DNA from: Colocasia esculenta
Taxonomy: Eukaryota; Streptophyta; Magnoliopsida; Alismatales; Araceae
Assembly (NCBI GenBank): GCA_014218235.1
Contig: CM024753.1
Span: forward strand, 188,146,348 to 188,210,347
Direction: 5' to 3'
DNA: 64,000 nt
This document shows, piece after piece, positions 24,306-36,288 of the stretch. Both the position numbers and the translations under genes were made by a program. How positions within the stretch are numbered: the stretch's first letter is position 1; every line of letters begins with the position of its first letter. The notes under the pieces are model-generated. The model saw only the letters and a list, made by a program, of their open reading frames with translations, had not been told where the DNA came from and made no database searches.

Positions 24306-27269
24306 TGTAACGCCCCGACGCAAAATATCGGAGCGGAATTATAGCTATTAAATAGTATAGAGTGATAAATAAATATCCAACCATTGCACAATTGGAATAA
24401 TGCAAAATAAAATCTAACTTCATTAATAATTCATCATCTAACTATTACATTCTCTAATCAGAGCCAAAACTAGGGCTCAGAGTACTTTATTCAAACTCAA
24501 ACTATTACAAACTGACTAACTGACGACTAACTAAATATCTACTAAAGCACGGGTTGACGAAACGGGTCACTCTTGAGCATCCTCTTCATTCCCTTCCTCG
24601 TGAGTGTGGTAATCCTCATCCGCATCAGACTCACCTGAAACATAGGAAATAATAACGCAGGATGAGCGAATAACGCCCAGTAGGACTTAATATCCCGTAT
24701 GAATAAGCATGCTTTAAATGATTAATGTCTTAACTGGAAGGAAAACTAGAGAGAATAGTCATGTAGAGCAAGTAACGATAGCAAGAGAATGATAGCACTT
24801 GTATATGGAAAATAGCACATCAAGTACGATAATAGATTGGCCATGTAACGATATAGCACGTAAAGTTGCACAATGGTGCACTAGGAACGATAGCACTTGT
24901 ATAAATAGCATTGAATGATTGCACTGATTTGATTGTCATAGATTAAATCTTGATAGTATAATGGCACTAGATGTACGCCAACATCTTGATCATTTTAACT
25001 CCCATGGGCAAATGGCACTTTTCGGGCGCTCTTCCCAGGACCAGATCGGGCCCTATTGCATTGGCATAGGTTATGTTTCTTATCTTAGACAATCATATGG
25101 ATGGCCAAATAGAGTACCAAGAATAGATGAGAATAGTAGACGAATAGACGAGAGTGTAGAGAGAAAATGAACAGATGAGAGTATAAAGACAATAGATGAG
25201 ATAGGGGTATAATCGTAAAACAATGTTAAACAGTCGATAGTAACAGTTGCACATCACTAGGTCGGGTGCCGGCAGTCAGGTAGAACTCACAACCATCCAT
25301 TAGCCGTGCTATGAACAAAGGCTAGATGGTCTGACGTGATACCAAGGTAAGAAGGAAATACACTAAGGCCGTTGGATCGTACTGATCCCTAAGGGTGTAA
25401 CGGATTTAAAAGGTACAACCAGCTCGTCAGCAATGGACGTGCGCCAAAGCCAAGGAGACTTACGGAGGCCTTGACAAGGAGTCCCTGGTCCTATTAGGAG
25501 TATTCCCAATGGAGAGGTGGTCCATGCCAAGAGAAAGTGTGTAACGAAATGTTGTTCGTCTTGCCTCGAGTGCTCAAAGGCAGAGGGATGTGATATCATT
25601 GTACAAGGCATGCGAATAAAACAAAGATAAGTGTAATTTAAATAATTGGGAAATTTAAGTGAAATAATTACACTTAATTACCAGATATATTATTGAGTAA
25701 TTTAATAAGGTTTAATGGTAACCATTTGTGTTAAGTGTGGGCACGTGTAAATAAATCATGAGAGCACGAGAGATTGTGCACATGGTTTTTATTTAATGAG
25801 ATTTATATAATTATTACCCGTTATTAGTTAATTAGGTCGAAATGTTAATAACAGTGTTCAATTAAGGCTAAACAATGGCTAAATAGCATAATCAGTAGGG
25901 GTACAAGAGTAATTTACAGTTCTGGTCAAAATCTTGAAAACGCGACGGGGGTACCCGTCGCGATTCAAGTCGCGACGGGCGGTCCGGGAGCGACAGCTGA
26001 ACCGGCCGGGCTGGTGCGGTTCGGGAGGAAACCGCGACGGTGCGGGCCGTCGCATTTATAACGCGACGGACCGGCCAGTCGTGACCTCTCTCATATCGCG
26101 ACGGGTTGGGCCGTCGCGATTTCAGAGGGGCGGCCCGACCCAGAAATGGGGATCTGCCCTTTTCTGGGTTTGGTCCTTCCCTCCCATTCATGGTACAGTA
26201 CTGTTCTAAAATTGATATAAAATTGCACGATGATCCAAAAATTATGAAACTAGTTTTAAATGCAAATAGACTCGTAGATCTATCAGTAGACATGAGTAAT
26301 TAGAAAATAGATAAGGTTTGTCGTGCTTTAATTATGTTACATTTCGGTGACCTAAAACATGCATAGTCATAGAAAATGATTTAATTAGAAAAGGATACAT
26401 AATGGAAATTAGGGAGAGTAGGAGCGTTTGAAAGCTAACAGCATGTAGTATTTATGAGAATATTTTCATGGCATGGGATCAAGTACATGCATGGAATGAA
26501 AGCAATCATGAAGGTTTGGGTGCATGGTAAGGATATAGTTTAGAACATTTAATACTCCTTCATGGAGCCACGAAAATTAGGGAAATCATAGGGCTTTCAA
26601 AGATGGATATGTAGGCTACCTATGGCCGAAATTGGGTGATTTGTGCTTGAGAGATTGCCTACATTTTCTTGCTGTAATAAAAACCTAGGGTTGGTGACGA
26701 AGAAGAAGAAGAAAATCCCCTTGTTCCAAGCCTTCTCCTCCTTGCTCCTTCGTCCTCAGCCTTCTCTCCTCATTCTCCAAAGTCCCAGCAATGAGTTATG
26801 GCTTGGTAAAGACTAATTACGGTGTATTAACTAGCTATAAGAGTCCTTACTTTCTAAAACTCCTCATTTACTTTAAAACTTTGAATTTCCATCTTTATCA
26901 CCCTATTTCTCTCCTTTATCTATCTAATAGGATTGGGGAGAGAGTTAATTTTGTGGGTAAAGGGTTAGGGTAAGTCTAGGACTCCTTTTAGGATATATAT
27001 GGGTCATTTAATATTTATCTTAACCCTTTTACCAATTATTACTATTTTTAGTACGAATTTCACTTACTTCGCTCCCATCCCATGATGGGCTCTTCACATT
27101 TGGACCCATTCTATTTTGTTTGGACCACTAGTACAACCCATTCCTAATTTAGCTTAATGAGTTTGATTTAATTCTCATTTATTCCCTCTTTATTCTAATT
27201 TAATTCTATTTATCATATTTATTTAATTAAATTTTTTTATTTAGGATTTTAAAAATCAAGGTTGCTACA
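24306..27269 (-). repeat. E2 5' LTR (right)
   Basis: 2964 bp, from TGTAACGCCCCGACGC to GGTTGCTACA. It pairs with 16801-19716. Its CGCGAC block (25935-26130) is better preserved than in the left LTR. Confidence 0.95.
25935..26130. repeat. CGCGAC hairpin module in E2 LTR
   Basis: A run of GC hairpins. CGCGACGGG and CCCGTCGCG pair around GGTA (25941-25962). GCGACGG and CCGTCGC pair around TGCGGG (26034-26053). ATCGCGACGG and CCGTCGCGAT pair around GTTGGG (26095-26120). The left LTR copy has lost several CpGs to TpG or CpA. Confidence 0.75.
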
Positions 27270-27274
27270 TATCA
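27270..27274. repeat. Target-site duplication of E2, right copy (TATCA)
   Basis: Matches 16796-16800 at four of five bases. Confidence 0.7.
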
Positions 27275-28181
27275 TATAGGTATCGATGGGCTGATGCGAA
27301 GTTGCCTCGGCACACAGTATGAAGAATCAGCAGAAGCAGTCGAGGTTGTCACTTCGGTGCTCTCGGCTACTCTGACCATGTGAGCAAATGGACGCTCAAC
27401 CCATTGAGCATGCAAAAGGTCACTTCATCACTCGTGAGGAACGTGGACGTCAGTTCGCTGGACGAGGTCACTTCGATACTCGTAAAGAACAGATACGGCA
27501 ACTGACGTGTAGTGAGTGTGAAGAAGACAAAGTCGCTTTAGAACTCGTAAAAAGGTTAGTTGATCAGTGTCGGGCCTTATGGCCGACGTGATGGTCTGAC
27601 GTGAGGCATGATGGCCAACGTATGAAGGCGACAAGTCACTTTATAGCATCGTCCCCCATTGAATGATTAGATGAGGGTCACCACCCGACACGGTTGACGT
27701 CGTAAAGTCGTGGGCTCAATTCTGTGAGGCTCGATAGATTACGAAAATATGAGTTAACAAATGAGTGGTTAGGTTGTCTTGTCCCGACCTCCATGGTCGG
27801 CAAAGAATAACCAGTTCGCCTCTTCGAGAAGCTTTTCCCCAGGGTCGACGAGGTCGCTACGGTACGACCTGTGACTACGCTAGTTGCTCATCTGTTAATC
27901 ATCTTAGACGTCAAGCTAGCCATTGTATGGGTTTGGACATGTCAGAACAAGTTAGTGATGGTGTTGTGCTAAGGTCTCAATTGGCTAGAACTAAATCTCG
28001 TCAAGCACAAGTTCTCGGAGAGCACCAACGACCCAAACACATGAGAATCATTACAATTGACAAGAAAGTTTGCAATTGAAGAAGAAATGAAGTTGTATTG
28101 ATAAACGAGAAGGTACAAAACGCCTTGGCAAAGTGCCAAGGATTGAAGAGGGGTACATTTTATGACTGTTGTCATGGGCAC
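27275..28181 (+). other. E0 untranslated region, right of E2
   Basis: Continues the E0 leader after E2, with degenerate AGGTCACTTCGATACTCGT-type repeats (27295-27560). Past about 27750 it becomes less repetitive up to the stop codon of the antisense accessory ORF. The short frame at 27388-27591 is repeat-derived. Confidence 0.5.
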
Positions 28182-28399
28182 CTAAGCCATGATGACATCA
28201 TCTGTACCGACCTGAGTCTCCTCAGTGTCGGGAGAGACATACGTGTTGGTGATGACGGCTTCAGCGGTGGCCTCGAGGCCCTCTTCGATGGCGGCAGTCA
28301 GCACGTCATCGACGGCTTCCACGATGTCCACATCCTCGATGTGGGAATTAGTGACATCCTCATCCTCGACGACATCCACCAATCCCAGCAGGTCGTATT
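28182..28399 (-). pseudogene. E0 antisense accessory ORF, C-terminal part
   Basis: Acidic C-terminal end of an ORF cut in two by E5. Reading on the minus strand from the E5 target site, the frame runs without a stop to TAG at 28182-28184. It is rich in Asp, Glu and Val (DVVEDEDV, DIVEAVDDV). Its upstream half is at 57726-58956, and both halves are in the same frame once E5 and one copy of GTATT are discounted. It lies antisense to E0, as accessory ORFs of Tat elements often do. The product is probably a coiled-coil, acid-tailed protein of unknown role. Confidence 0.6.
28395..28399. repeat. Target-site duplication of E5, left copy (GTATT)
   Basis: A perfect match to 57726-57730. It lies in the coding frame of the E0 accessory ORF. 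Confidence 0.92.
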
Positions 28400-28552
28400 T
28401 GTAATCACGGGGTTGTGCACCCCCCCAACACATTTTAAAATTAACTAAGGGGCATGAAAAAATGGATGTGATCGCCACCTAACACGTTGCCATATATAAG
28501 AACTACATAGGCTAACTGTGCTAGGAAAAGGACAGAGAACGGGGCCTAACCT

Positions 28553-28617
28553 TTGTCGCGACGGGTCACCCCGCCGCGGTAAGACTGGTGTCGCGACGCC
28601 CAGCCTGTCGCGATCCC
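28553..28617. repeat. CGCGAC hairpin module in E5 LTR (first block)
   Basis: TTGTCGCGACGGGTCACCCC, then GTGTCGCGACGCCCAGCC and TGTCGCGATCCC. In the right LTR (56480-56575) the same positions read GTCGTGAAGGG, GTCACGACG and GTCGCGAAC, so CpGs are decaying. Confidence 0.65.
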
Positions 28618-29412
28618 GTGCCAGCCGCGTTCTCTACAGTGTGGGAGAAAGTTGGTGTGGACCTTCTTCCTGTCCTCCAGCCGGCCAGAGAACAAGAGCC
28701 CCTCATAGACTGATGCTTGGGTGCCTGCCAAGGCAAAGAAAACAAACAAATATAGCCCTGTTAGAACATATTAAGTGTAGTAGCTATCCATGAATGAAAT
28801 GAAAAAGAGGAGCATGGAGGGAACGAACCTGGGGGGTGTTTTTCATAAACCCCTTGGGTTGTGGAAAACGTGGGAAGGAAAAAATGGAATAGATTCCTAT
28901 CTAAAAGAAACAATAAAATGCATGAAAGAAGAAATGAGGAGGGAGGGAAGAAAGAGCCCCAATAGGGCGACTCCCTGGCTGCTAATGACGTTCTCAGTGG
29001 GTGCAAAAGCCTTAGAGGTCGCCTCCTGCACATCCAAGCTCCATGGATGAAAAATGTAGCATGGCTTGGTGAAGAGAATAGGAGAAAATGTGAGGAGAAG
29101 GGAGGGCCACGAGCTAAGTATGAGATCTGGGAAAATTCGGCAGCACTTTATGGCAAAACCGGGGCTCCCCCCTCCTCTGAAGGAGAGGCCTTGCTTATAT
29201 AGGATAGGAGAGAGACTATCTCATTTTCAAGTGATAATAATCCAAATAAAAGAGATACATCCATCTAAATCCATATGGGAGAGTCCAAGGAGGTTCCTAA
29301 GGAGTCCCACAACCCTAAACCGCACCCAGGGGGTTGGGAGGTTGCCTAGGGATTAAGATAAGGCCATGAGAGGATAAAGAGGAGGTAGTTGCGGAGGCCA
29401 GTGTACGCGGCT

Positions 29413-29565
29413 GTTGTCGCGACGGGTCGTGGGGACGCTACATGGATGAACGCGACGGCCAGGAGGAGCGCGACATTGAAGCCACATGCATGGATATGCA
29501 TGGGCTGTCGCGACGGCCAAGGGGAGAGCGACAAGGCTAACGCGGCGCCCCGACCTGTCGCATTA
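29413..29565. repeat. CGCGAC hairpin module in E5 LTR (second block)
   Basis: Repeated elements TTGTCGCGACGGGTCG, AACGCGACGGCCAGG, GAGCGCGACATTG, CTGTCGCGACGGCCAAGG and CCTGTCGCATTAATG. The matching part of the right LTR is 57355-57505. Confidence 0.65.
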
Positions 29566-29783
29566 ATGAAAGCGATTATTCTTGAATTATTGACCCATCA
29601 TATGAGAGAATAATGGGAATTTAAGGCATATGGACTCTTTCAAAAGGATAATGGACGGGATATTGGGCTTTTAATGGGCTCAAAGCAAGGCTAATCGTGG
29701 TCTCAAGGTGAAGGACCAACTTGGGGCTCAATAAGATAACAAGAAATACGGTTCAACTCGTAAGCCAGAATCGGGTGTCTGCA

Positions 29784-29800
29784 TATTTGCCCCTCCTTGG
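29784..29800 (-). promoter_or_regulatory. E5 polypurine tract
   Basis: On the minus strand this reads CCAAGGAGGGGCAAATA directly before the 3' LTR, as expected for plus-strand priming. Confidence 0.75.
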
Positions 29801-31003
29801 CTTCCACTTTGCAGGGGAGTGAAGCGGAAGTGTAGCGGAGATGTCATGAAATGACGGTGAAGCGGAAATGACGCAGAGTGGACTGAAAAGTGGGAGCCAA
29901 GGTAAAGAGACATCCGATCTAACCAACAAGCAATTGGAATCTTCTTGAAAGCCTCGAGCTAGCTGCTCAAGCAGAATGCAAGGAAAACACAAGTCTGGAC
30001 GAGAAGGAGAAAGAAAAGGATGATCAACCCCTCGACTGAGAGGTACCCTAGCCGATTGGCCTACAGGTTTCATTTCGGAGGGACATGTGCGTGCCAGGCA
30101 GGTAACTCATGACTCTGTCCTGGGAGCAGTTCGCAACCAAAATGGATCAAAAAGAATAAGGAAGAAAATCATATAGGAAATCCAGACAGGGAAATTCTTG
30201 ACAAACTGGCAAGAACAACTCACTCAGAGGCAAACCTTCCGATTCGGAGTAGAATAGGATCTCTTGTTTTGAATATGAGGAATGGTTGGGCACTCAACAA
30301 GGGTTCACCATTAGCCAGAGATGAGTCGTGATAGCTAAAAGTCCTACATGATGCATGCTGGGCTAAAGGAAAAGAAATCATTAAAATAAATGCAAAAGAA
30401 AAGGAGAAAATAGAAAATTATATCAAGGATAATATTGTTAAGCTGAATAAGAATGGGTCAAGAGACTACCAGCAACCGCAGTGTTGGCCTGAATCCATCG
30501 TTCCCAAACTTATCTAACTTAACGGCCTATCCAACGATTAGCAATACGCACCTAGATCATCATTGTTTTTGGTAAAGGGGAACTCAGATCCCAGAGCACA
30601 TTGAGAATCAGCCGGTCTTTGAAGCGATATAGTAAATAAGGAACCATATAGTAATGCACGGAATTAAGGGTAGAGATACTCACCTGACTTACCTATGACA
30701 TGACATTTTTTGTGATTTTCTGATTTTTTTTTGTTTTCTGAATAATCAAAGCAAAGAATAACATAGAATAGAAAATATATATACACAACAAACTAACTAT
30801 GCACAGACACAAGTAAGCACTCAACTAGAATCATACACATAAACACAGCGTTCCTGATCAATTGATTGGGGGGCTTGATTAGGTCGGTGGATGTCGCAAC
30901 TATGGAAGTGGTCGCGTTAGGGTCGCGGCATGGCGGCAGGCCGTGACAAGCTCGCGTCGTATGCCGACGCCGCGACATGAAGGCGGCGCACATGGGCGTC
31001 GCG
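29801..31003 (+). other. E5 interior upstream of the PMD gene
   Basis: About 1.2 kb without a recognisable gene, continuing at 43634 beyond E3. Relative to the PMD gene it is 5' flank, so it may contain its promoter. A CG-rich stretch at 30890-31003 carries GTCGCGT, GGTCGCGGC and GCCGCGACATG motifs. The last five bases, TCGCG, are the left target duplication of E3. Confidence 0.5.
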
Positions 31004-33284
31004 TGTGGCGGAACGCCTCGGCCAAGCCCGTTAAACCAATAACGTACTTGATCCGAGTCCGCCTCCCGCGAACGGGTCGAAGCCTCGCAAGGGATACCAA
31101 ACCACAGTCCGTGTAAACACAAAGGAACACACCACATTTTATATATAATTCACAAGTTTACATAGCCAAATTTCCACAAAACTGAAAAGAAGTACAAGAG
31201 CCTGGGGCATACCCCGAGGTACAACTGAAGAAAGTAAACAACTAACTAAACTACACTGCTAGAGCTACCACTACACAGCTAGAACTACACCGCTGGAGGT
31301 ACTGACCCTGTACCGCTACGGCGCGGCTCTGAACCAGACGACGGTCGTGAAACGTCCTCCTCGCTTTCACCTGTGGGGGTAGGGGTGAGCCTCTCTAGTC
31401 ACTGGCTCAGTAGGGAACTCCCCCAAAACCGAGCAAACCAAAAACAACAGATACAAAGCTATAAACAATACCAACAATTTATAGAACAGCTAAGCAGGAT
31501 ATTAAAGCTATAAAAATACTCACCGTCTGCCGACTACGAGAAACAACTGTAATAATTAAACGGAAAACCAGCACAGGTGTACAAGCTAAAGTAGAGACAG
31601 CCAAACACGAGTCACGTGAACTGGTTCGAGACACTAGAAACTGACTCGGACAAGCTAACACAGGTCTACCTCTCAGTCTCGCAGCCACGGACGAAAGGTC
31701 CAGCTGCCACTCCATGTGAAAAGGTCAAGCAACTGTGGAGACCAACTAAACACCACCACCTGTGGACCACACGGTCACAGGCCCATGCCTGACACCTCTA
31801 GAGATCCTGGCCCGGAACACTCTAGAGTGAGGCACTGGAAAAAGACTAGCTGGGGTCCAGTACGTCTACTGGTGTCCGTACCCCCAACTACGAGTGCGCT
31901 ACAAGTGACTAAAGACAAACACAAGTGTCATTGTCCCAATGTTGTCTTTCCCTCAGCCGGACGTGCAACTCAAACACAGGAGTGAGGGTGTCCAGGTCAG
32001 ACGACACAGACCTCGACGGTACAACACAAGTACCGGGACAAAGCCCCGAGCTAACAGCCTAGCTCACAAAGAACCTGGGGCACCCAACTGGAGAGGTAAC
32101 CACGGTAGGCGTCGTACTACTCACCACGTACACAGAACCACGTGCACATCACACACAAACAACGTGAAACCTCACGTAAACCACAAGTAACAATGGTCCA
32201 CTACACGTGAACCCAACTGACTCGCGTAAACAACGCGCAGCCACGAAAGTAGGTAACTAACTGCATACCTTGTATGCTAAACACGAGAACTTTGTGCACT
32301 TAGTGCACCTCAGGTGCCAACGCACATGCATTATCGATAAATACCATAATTAGTCATTCTGTTTATAACCAGTAGGCGGCAACATCGACTGCCACTTACA
32401 GGAAATCGACGGCAAGGGATCTGGCCATCTACATCCTGGCTGATGAGCTTGGCGACAAACGATGTTGACGCCAAGTTCTTCGGCCTCAAACCCTGCAGAA
32501 ACCCTATTCGATTCTATGGTTTTCCAACCATTTAACTACAGAAAAACATGCATAAGCAATTCTTTAACATGCCAGAACCCAAAACAACCCTTACAACATG
32601 CTTTGCTTGCTAAATTACTCAAACCTGTTATCCCCGTGTGGTGCAACTTACTTTGAAATACATTAATGTGTTCAGGTGATTAAGTCATATTTTAATGATC
32701 CTATGGAGCTAACAGGGTCGTCCCTACCTCAGAACACGCTAGAACCTCCCGCAATCTCCCGGTTCACGCCGAACCCTCCGCGAGCTCCCACGGGAATTGC
32801 ACCATGCCACGACGTTTCCTCGCGCAATTCGGTAACGCCACGCGTTCTACGATCGTCCAACCACCCTTCAGTACCTGTTAGAAGCTTTAGAAACACTGGG
32901 GCAACAAGCTGGGGCAAGGGGGATTGAGAACAGGGTAGAAAACCTGCCCTCGGGTGACTCTATAACCTGCAGAATTCTCAGGTTGGCGTCAACCCCTATG
33001 CCGCCAAGAACAACCGCCACCCTAAACGTCCACAGCCACTGCCGCCAAGATCATGCAGTCAACTTCCACTTACCTGGACGCCAACCAGTCAACGGCCACC
33101 CCTGGTCGCCAACTCCAATGAACTGCAGCAGGTCCTATTCATTTCAGGACCAAACCTACACTTCACCTGCTCAAGCCACACATTCACACCACACATTCCA
33201 CACAACCAACTCACAATGGCCTCACAACGGCCACCACAACCAAAACACATGATCCGCATGGATCCGAAAAGCTCGCGACGTACA
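31004..33284 (-). repeat. E3 3' LTR (left)
   Basis: Starts TGTGGCGGAACGCC and ends CGACGTACA, where the right LTR has CGACGTTACA. To about 32480 it follows the right copy closely. Beyond that it repeatedly lacks single bases present in the right copy, for example CCATTTAAC against CCATTTTAAC. Confidence 0.9.
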
Positions 33285-33321
33285 TTACTATCATCTAAAA
33301 AGAAAATTTCGACCTCGAAAT
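33285..33321 (-). promoter_or_regulatory. E3 3' junction: purine-tract-like motif and hairpin
   Basis: TTACTATCATCTAAAAAG is followed by a perfect ATTTCGA/TCGAAAT hairpin (33306-33321). On the minus strand this is the TTTCGAGG...CTTTTTAGATGATAGTAA end that E1 also has. Confidence 0.6.
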
Positions 33322-33397
33322 CATAATACATTCAAAGTTAAACAATTAAAATAACACCTTTACAAGCACTATCATCTAAAAGAAAATACAAAAGCTT

Positions 33398-34440
33398 ATT
33401 CAAACAAATAGGGATACCCTTTAGCCATTTCTCGGCTAACTCCCAGGTATCCTCACCACCCAACCTATTTTCCCATCTCACTTTAACTAGCTCAATTTCT
33501 TTATTCCTCAGCTTCTTTATCTTTCAATCTTGATCGTACCAGATACTCAGCATAGTCATATCCGGCCTCAGGTCACTACCTGATACTGATTATTTGAGCT
33601 GGATCTTCAATACATTTCTCAACATAGAGACATGGAAAATATCATGCACATCTGCAAAATCAGCTGGCAAATCCAGCTTATAAGCTACTTCCCCAATTCT
33701 TTCGATCACCTGGAAAAGTCCCACATACCTGGACTCAACTTCCAGACTTGCCAAACCTCATGATTTCTCCCCCCTCATGTCAGTTCAATGGGTTCTACAT
33801 GGCCTTCCATATAAAGCTTCATACGGTGCCATCCCAAGACTAGTATGATAGCTATTATTGTAGGCAAACTCAACCATTCCCAAATGATGCTCCCAGCTAC
33901 CTCCCAAACTAAACAACAAGCCCGCAACATATCTTCAATTGTCTGAATAGTCCTCTCTGTCTGACCATCTGTCTGGGGATGATAAACGGAGCTATACCTC
34001 AACTCAGACCAATTACTCTTTGCAAACTTCTCCAAAACCAGAAGTAAATCTTGGATCTCTATCAGACACAATAGTCTTCGGATACCATGCAGTGGAACAA
34101 TTCTTTCAACATAAATATTTGCTAATCTGTCCACTGTCAAGACATACTTACTACCACTAACTGCACACTTTGGTCAATCTGTCAACAAATACCCATATTC
34201 CATTATGCCCGAACTCGACCTTGGTAAACCTGCCACAAAGTCCATAGCAATATCATCCCATTTCCACTGTGGAATGGGTAACGGTTGCAACAAACCTCCA
34301 GGCTTCTGTGTTCCCTTAATCTGCTGACAGATACACACCTCGCAACAAATTTGCTATTTCTTTTTCATATGAGGCCACCAGAAATGCTTTCTCAAATCGT
34401 GGTACATTTAGTACTACCCGGATGGATAGTGTACCTGATT
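33398..34440 (-). pseudogene. E3 integrase and chromodomain (fragmented)
   Basis: The minus strand encodes scattered integrase pieces. Part of the zinc-binding region (HFWWPHMKKK) lies near 34350-34400. The core is at 34140-33775 with YVERIVPLHGI and YHPQTDGQTERTIQTIEDM. The chromodomain LRNKEIELVKVRWENR lies near 33398-33525. At least three single-base losses fall within about 110 bp of the core (about 33985-34095), two in short C or T runs. No intact integrase remains. Order and motifs make the identity secure. Confidence 0.85.
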
Positions 34441-35870
34441 TATGAGCCTCTTCCAACACTCGCTGCTTTACTCTCTTTCAGCTGGACAAACAACCTGCTC
34501 TGAGCCTGACCACACAATTATCATCATGGAAACTCCTTCCATTTTCACAATTTCAGCTAAACTTGCATCTGCTCTCTGAGCCTCAATAATCTGCCAATAC
34601 AAAGACGGCTCTACACACTAGCAGCTAGTACCGCCCGTCGCTGACTACTGGGCACATACAAGGAATTCTCTGCTATTCTTCATACAACTCCATTCTTTAT
34701 CATCACAAGCTTACATATGCCTTTCTGCTCAAGCATCAGCTACAACATTGGCCTTACCCGGATGGTAAGCAAACTGAAATCATAATCCTTCAAATATCCA
34801 ATCCATCTGCGCTGACGAAGGTTTAAATCCTTCTGCGAGAAGATATACTTCAAGCTTTATGATCTGTAAAGATCTCAAATCTCTCGCCATATAGATATGC
34901 CTCCACATTTTCAAGGCAAACACAACTGCTGCCAATTCCAAATCATGAGGGGGTAATTCTCCTCTGCTGGCTTAATTGCTTGGACGCATAAGCTATCACT
35001 TTACCATGCTGCATAAGCACTGCGCCAAGTCCTCTCTTGAAGCATCTGCATAACACAAAGCCACCACTCCTGCCGGTAATGTCAATATGGTGCAGTTGTA
35101 AATCTTTCTTAGTTCCATAAAACTTTCTGACATTCACCGGACCACACAAATGGCACACCTTTTCTGGTCAACTGTCATAGGTGCCACAATCTTAGAAAAA
35201 TCTTGAATAAAGCGCCTATAATAACTTGCTAATCCCAGAAAACTTCTAATCTCAGTAATTGTCTTAGGCACTTCCCATCATCACTGCTTCCACTTTACTT
35301 GGGTCTACTGCTACTCCTTTAGCTGAGAAATGACCCAAAAACTGAATTTCTTTCAACCAAAATTCACACTTACTATTTGGCAAATAACTGGTTATCCCTT
35401 AACAATTGCAGGGTAAACCTCAAATGAGCTGCATGCTCCTCTTCAGATGCTGAATAAATCAGAATATCATCTATAAAGACCACAATAAATTGATCTAAAT
35501 ATGGATGAAAAATTCTATTCATCAGATCCATAAAACTGCAGGAGCATTAGTCACCCAAAGGCATAACCACAAAATCATAGTGACCATATCTGGTTCTGAA
35601 GGTGTCTTATCTATATCTTCCTCTTTAATTCTCAACTGATAGTACCCGGACCTCAAATCAATTTAGAAACACTTTTGCTGATTGCAACTGATCAACAAAT
35701 CATCTATCCTCGGCAATGGGTACTTATTCTTAATGTCACATCATTCAACTTTCTATAATCAATACACATCCAAAAACTTCATCTTTCTTTTTCACAAATA
35801 AAACCGGCGCTCCTCACGGGAATGACTCGGTCTAATGAACCCTTTTTGCAACAATTCTTTAACTGCTTTT
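34441..35870 (-). pseudogene. E3 reverse transcriptase and RNase H (fragmented)
   Basis: RT motifs appear in turn on the minus strand: IKNKYPLPRIDD near 35700-35740, TRYGHYDFVVMPL near 35570-35600 and the catalytic VVFIDDILIYS near 35455-35500. RNase H follows at 35158-34943 (GLGAVLMQHGKVIAYASKQL). Frames change every 100 to 200 bases through single-nucleotide indels. The region cannot encode a working enzyme as written. Confidence 0.85.
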
Positions 35871-35877
35871 CAATTCT

Positions 35878-36288
35878 TTAAGTTTGCTGGTGCCATCCGA
35901 TATGGAGCTTTAGAGATCGGCATGGTACCTGCAGCAACTCAATAGTAAAGTCCACCTCTCTATGTGGATAAACCAGGCAAATCCTCAGGAAAAACATCAG
36001 CAAATCCCTAACCACGGGAACTGCTTCTACTGGCTGACTGGCTTCTACCAGACTTACCGAGGCTAAATAAGCTACACACCCATCATTTATCAACTTTCTA
36101 GTTTAATTGCAGAAATTAGAACTTAGAGGTATAAAAAGGCATACCTTGATATTCAATATTGTACCATTAGGATGACAAAATCTGATCCTTTTCTTTCTGC
36201 AATCTAACATTGCTCCATACATCTCAAGCCAATCCATACCCAAATATATCATAATCTGACAACCGCATGGCATATAACCGACCCGCAT
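35878..36288 (-). pseudogene. E3 protease region and link to RT (fragmented)
   Basis: The conserved post-active-site stretch IYLGMDWLEMYGAMLDCRKKRIRF (shown by its parts YLGMDWLEMYG and DCRKKRIRF) lies at 36288-36150. The segment that precedes RT, with GCVAYLASV and a broken FPDVF-like motif, is at 36093-35878. The DTG active site should lie in the frame just upstream (about 36400), where the reading frame is disturbed. Confidence 0.75.

Larger units (their letters stand above)
16801..27269 (-). mobile_element. E2: Tekay/Del-type chromovirus, full length but inactive
   Basis: A 10.5-kb element on the minus strand with 2.9-kb LTRs, an initiator-Met tRNA primer site (24288-24299), a purine tract (19717-19730) and gag, protease, RT, RNase H, integrase and chromodomain in that order. 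The chromodomain after the integrase, together with the GPY/F region, marks it as a chromovirus; the long LTRs and AATTYTTTTTAAGRGGGGGAGGA-type end suit the Tekay/Del clade. Frameshifts, stops and a damaged RNase H motif show it is dead. By eye the LTRs differ at many sites, so it is not recent. Confidence 0.93.
28400..29783 (-). repeat. E5 3' LTR (left)
   Basis: 1384 bp, TGTAATCACGGGG to GGTGTCTGCA. It pairs closely with the right LTR; one visible difference is a 7-C run where the right copy has 15. CGCGAC blocks lie at 28553-28617 and 29413-29565. Confidence 0.93.

Noticed and set aside
28546..29613. Several 60-100-codon frames repeated at 56448-57555
   Set aside because: They are the same frames in both E5 LTRs, caused by LTR duplication. 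They show no domain and overlap the TATA region.
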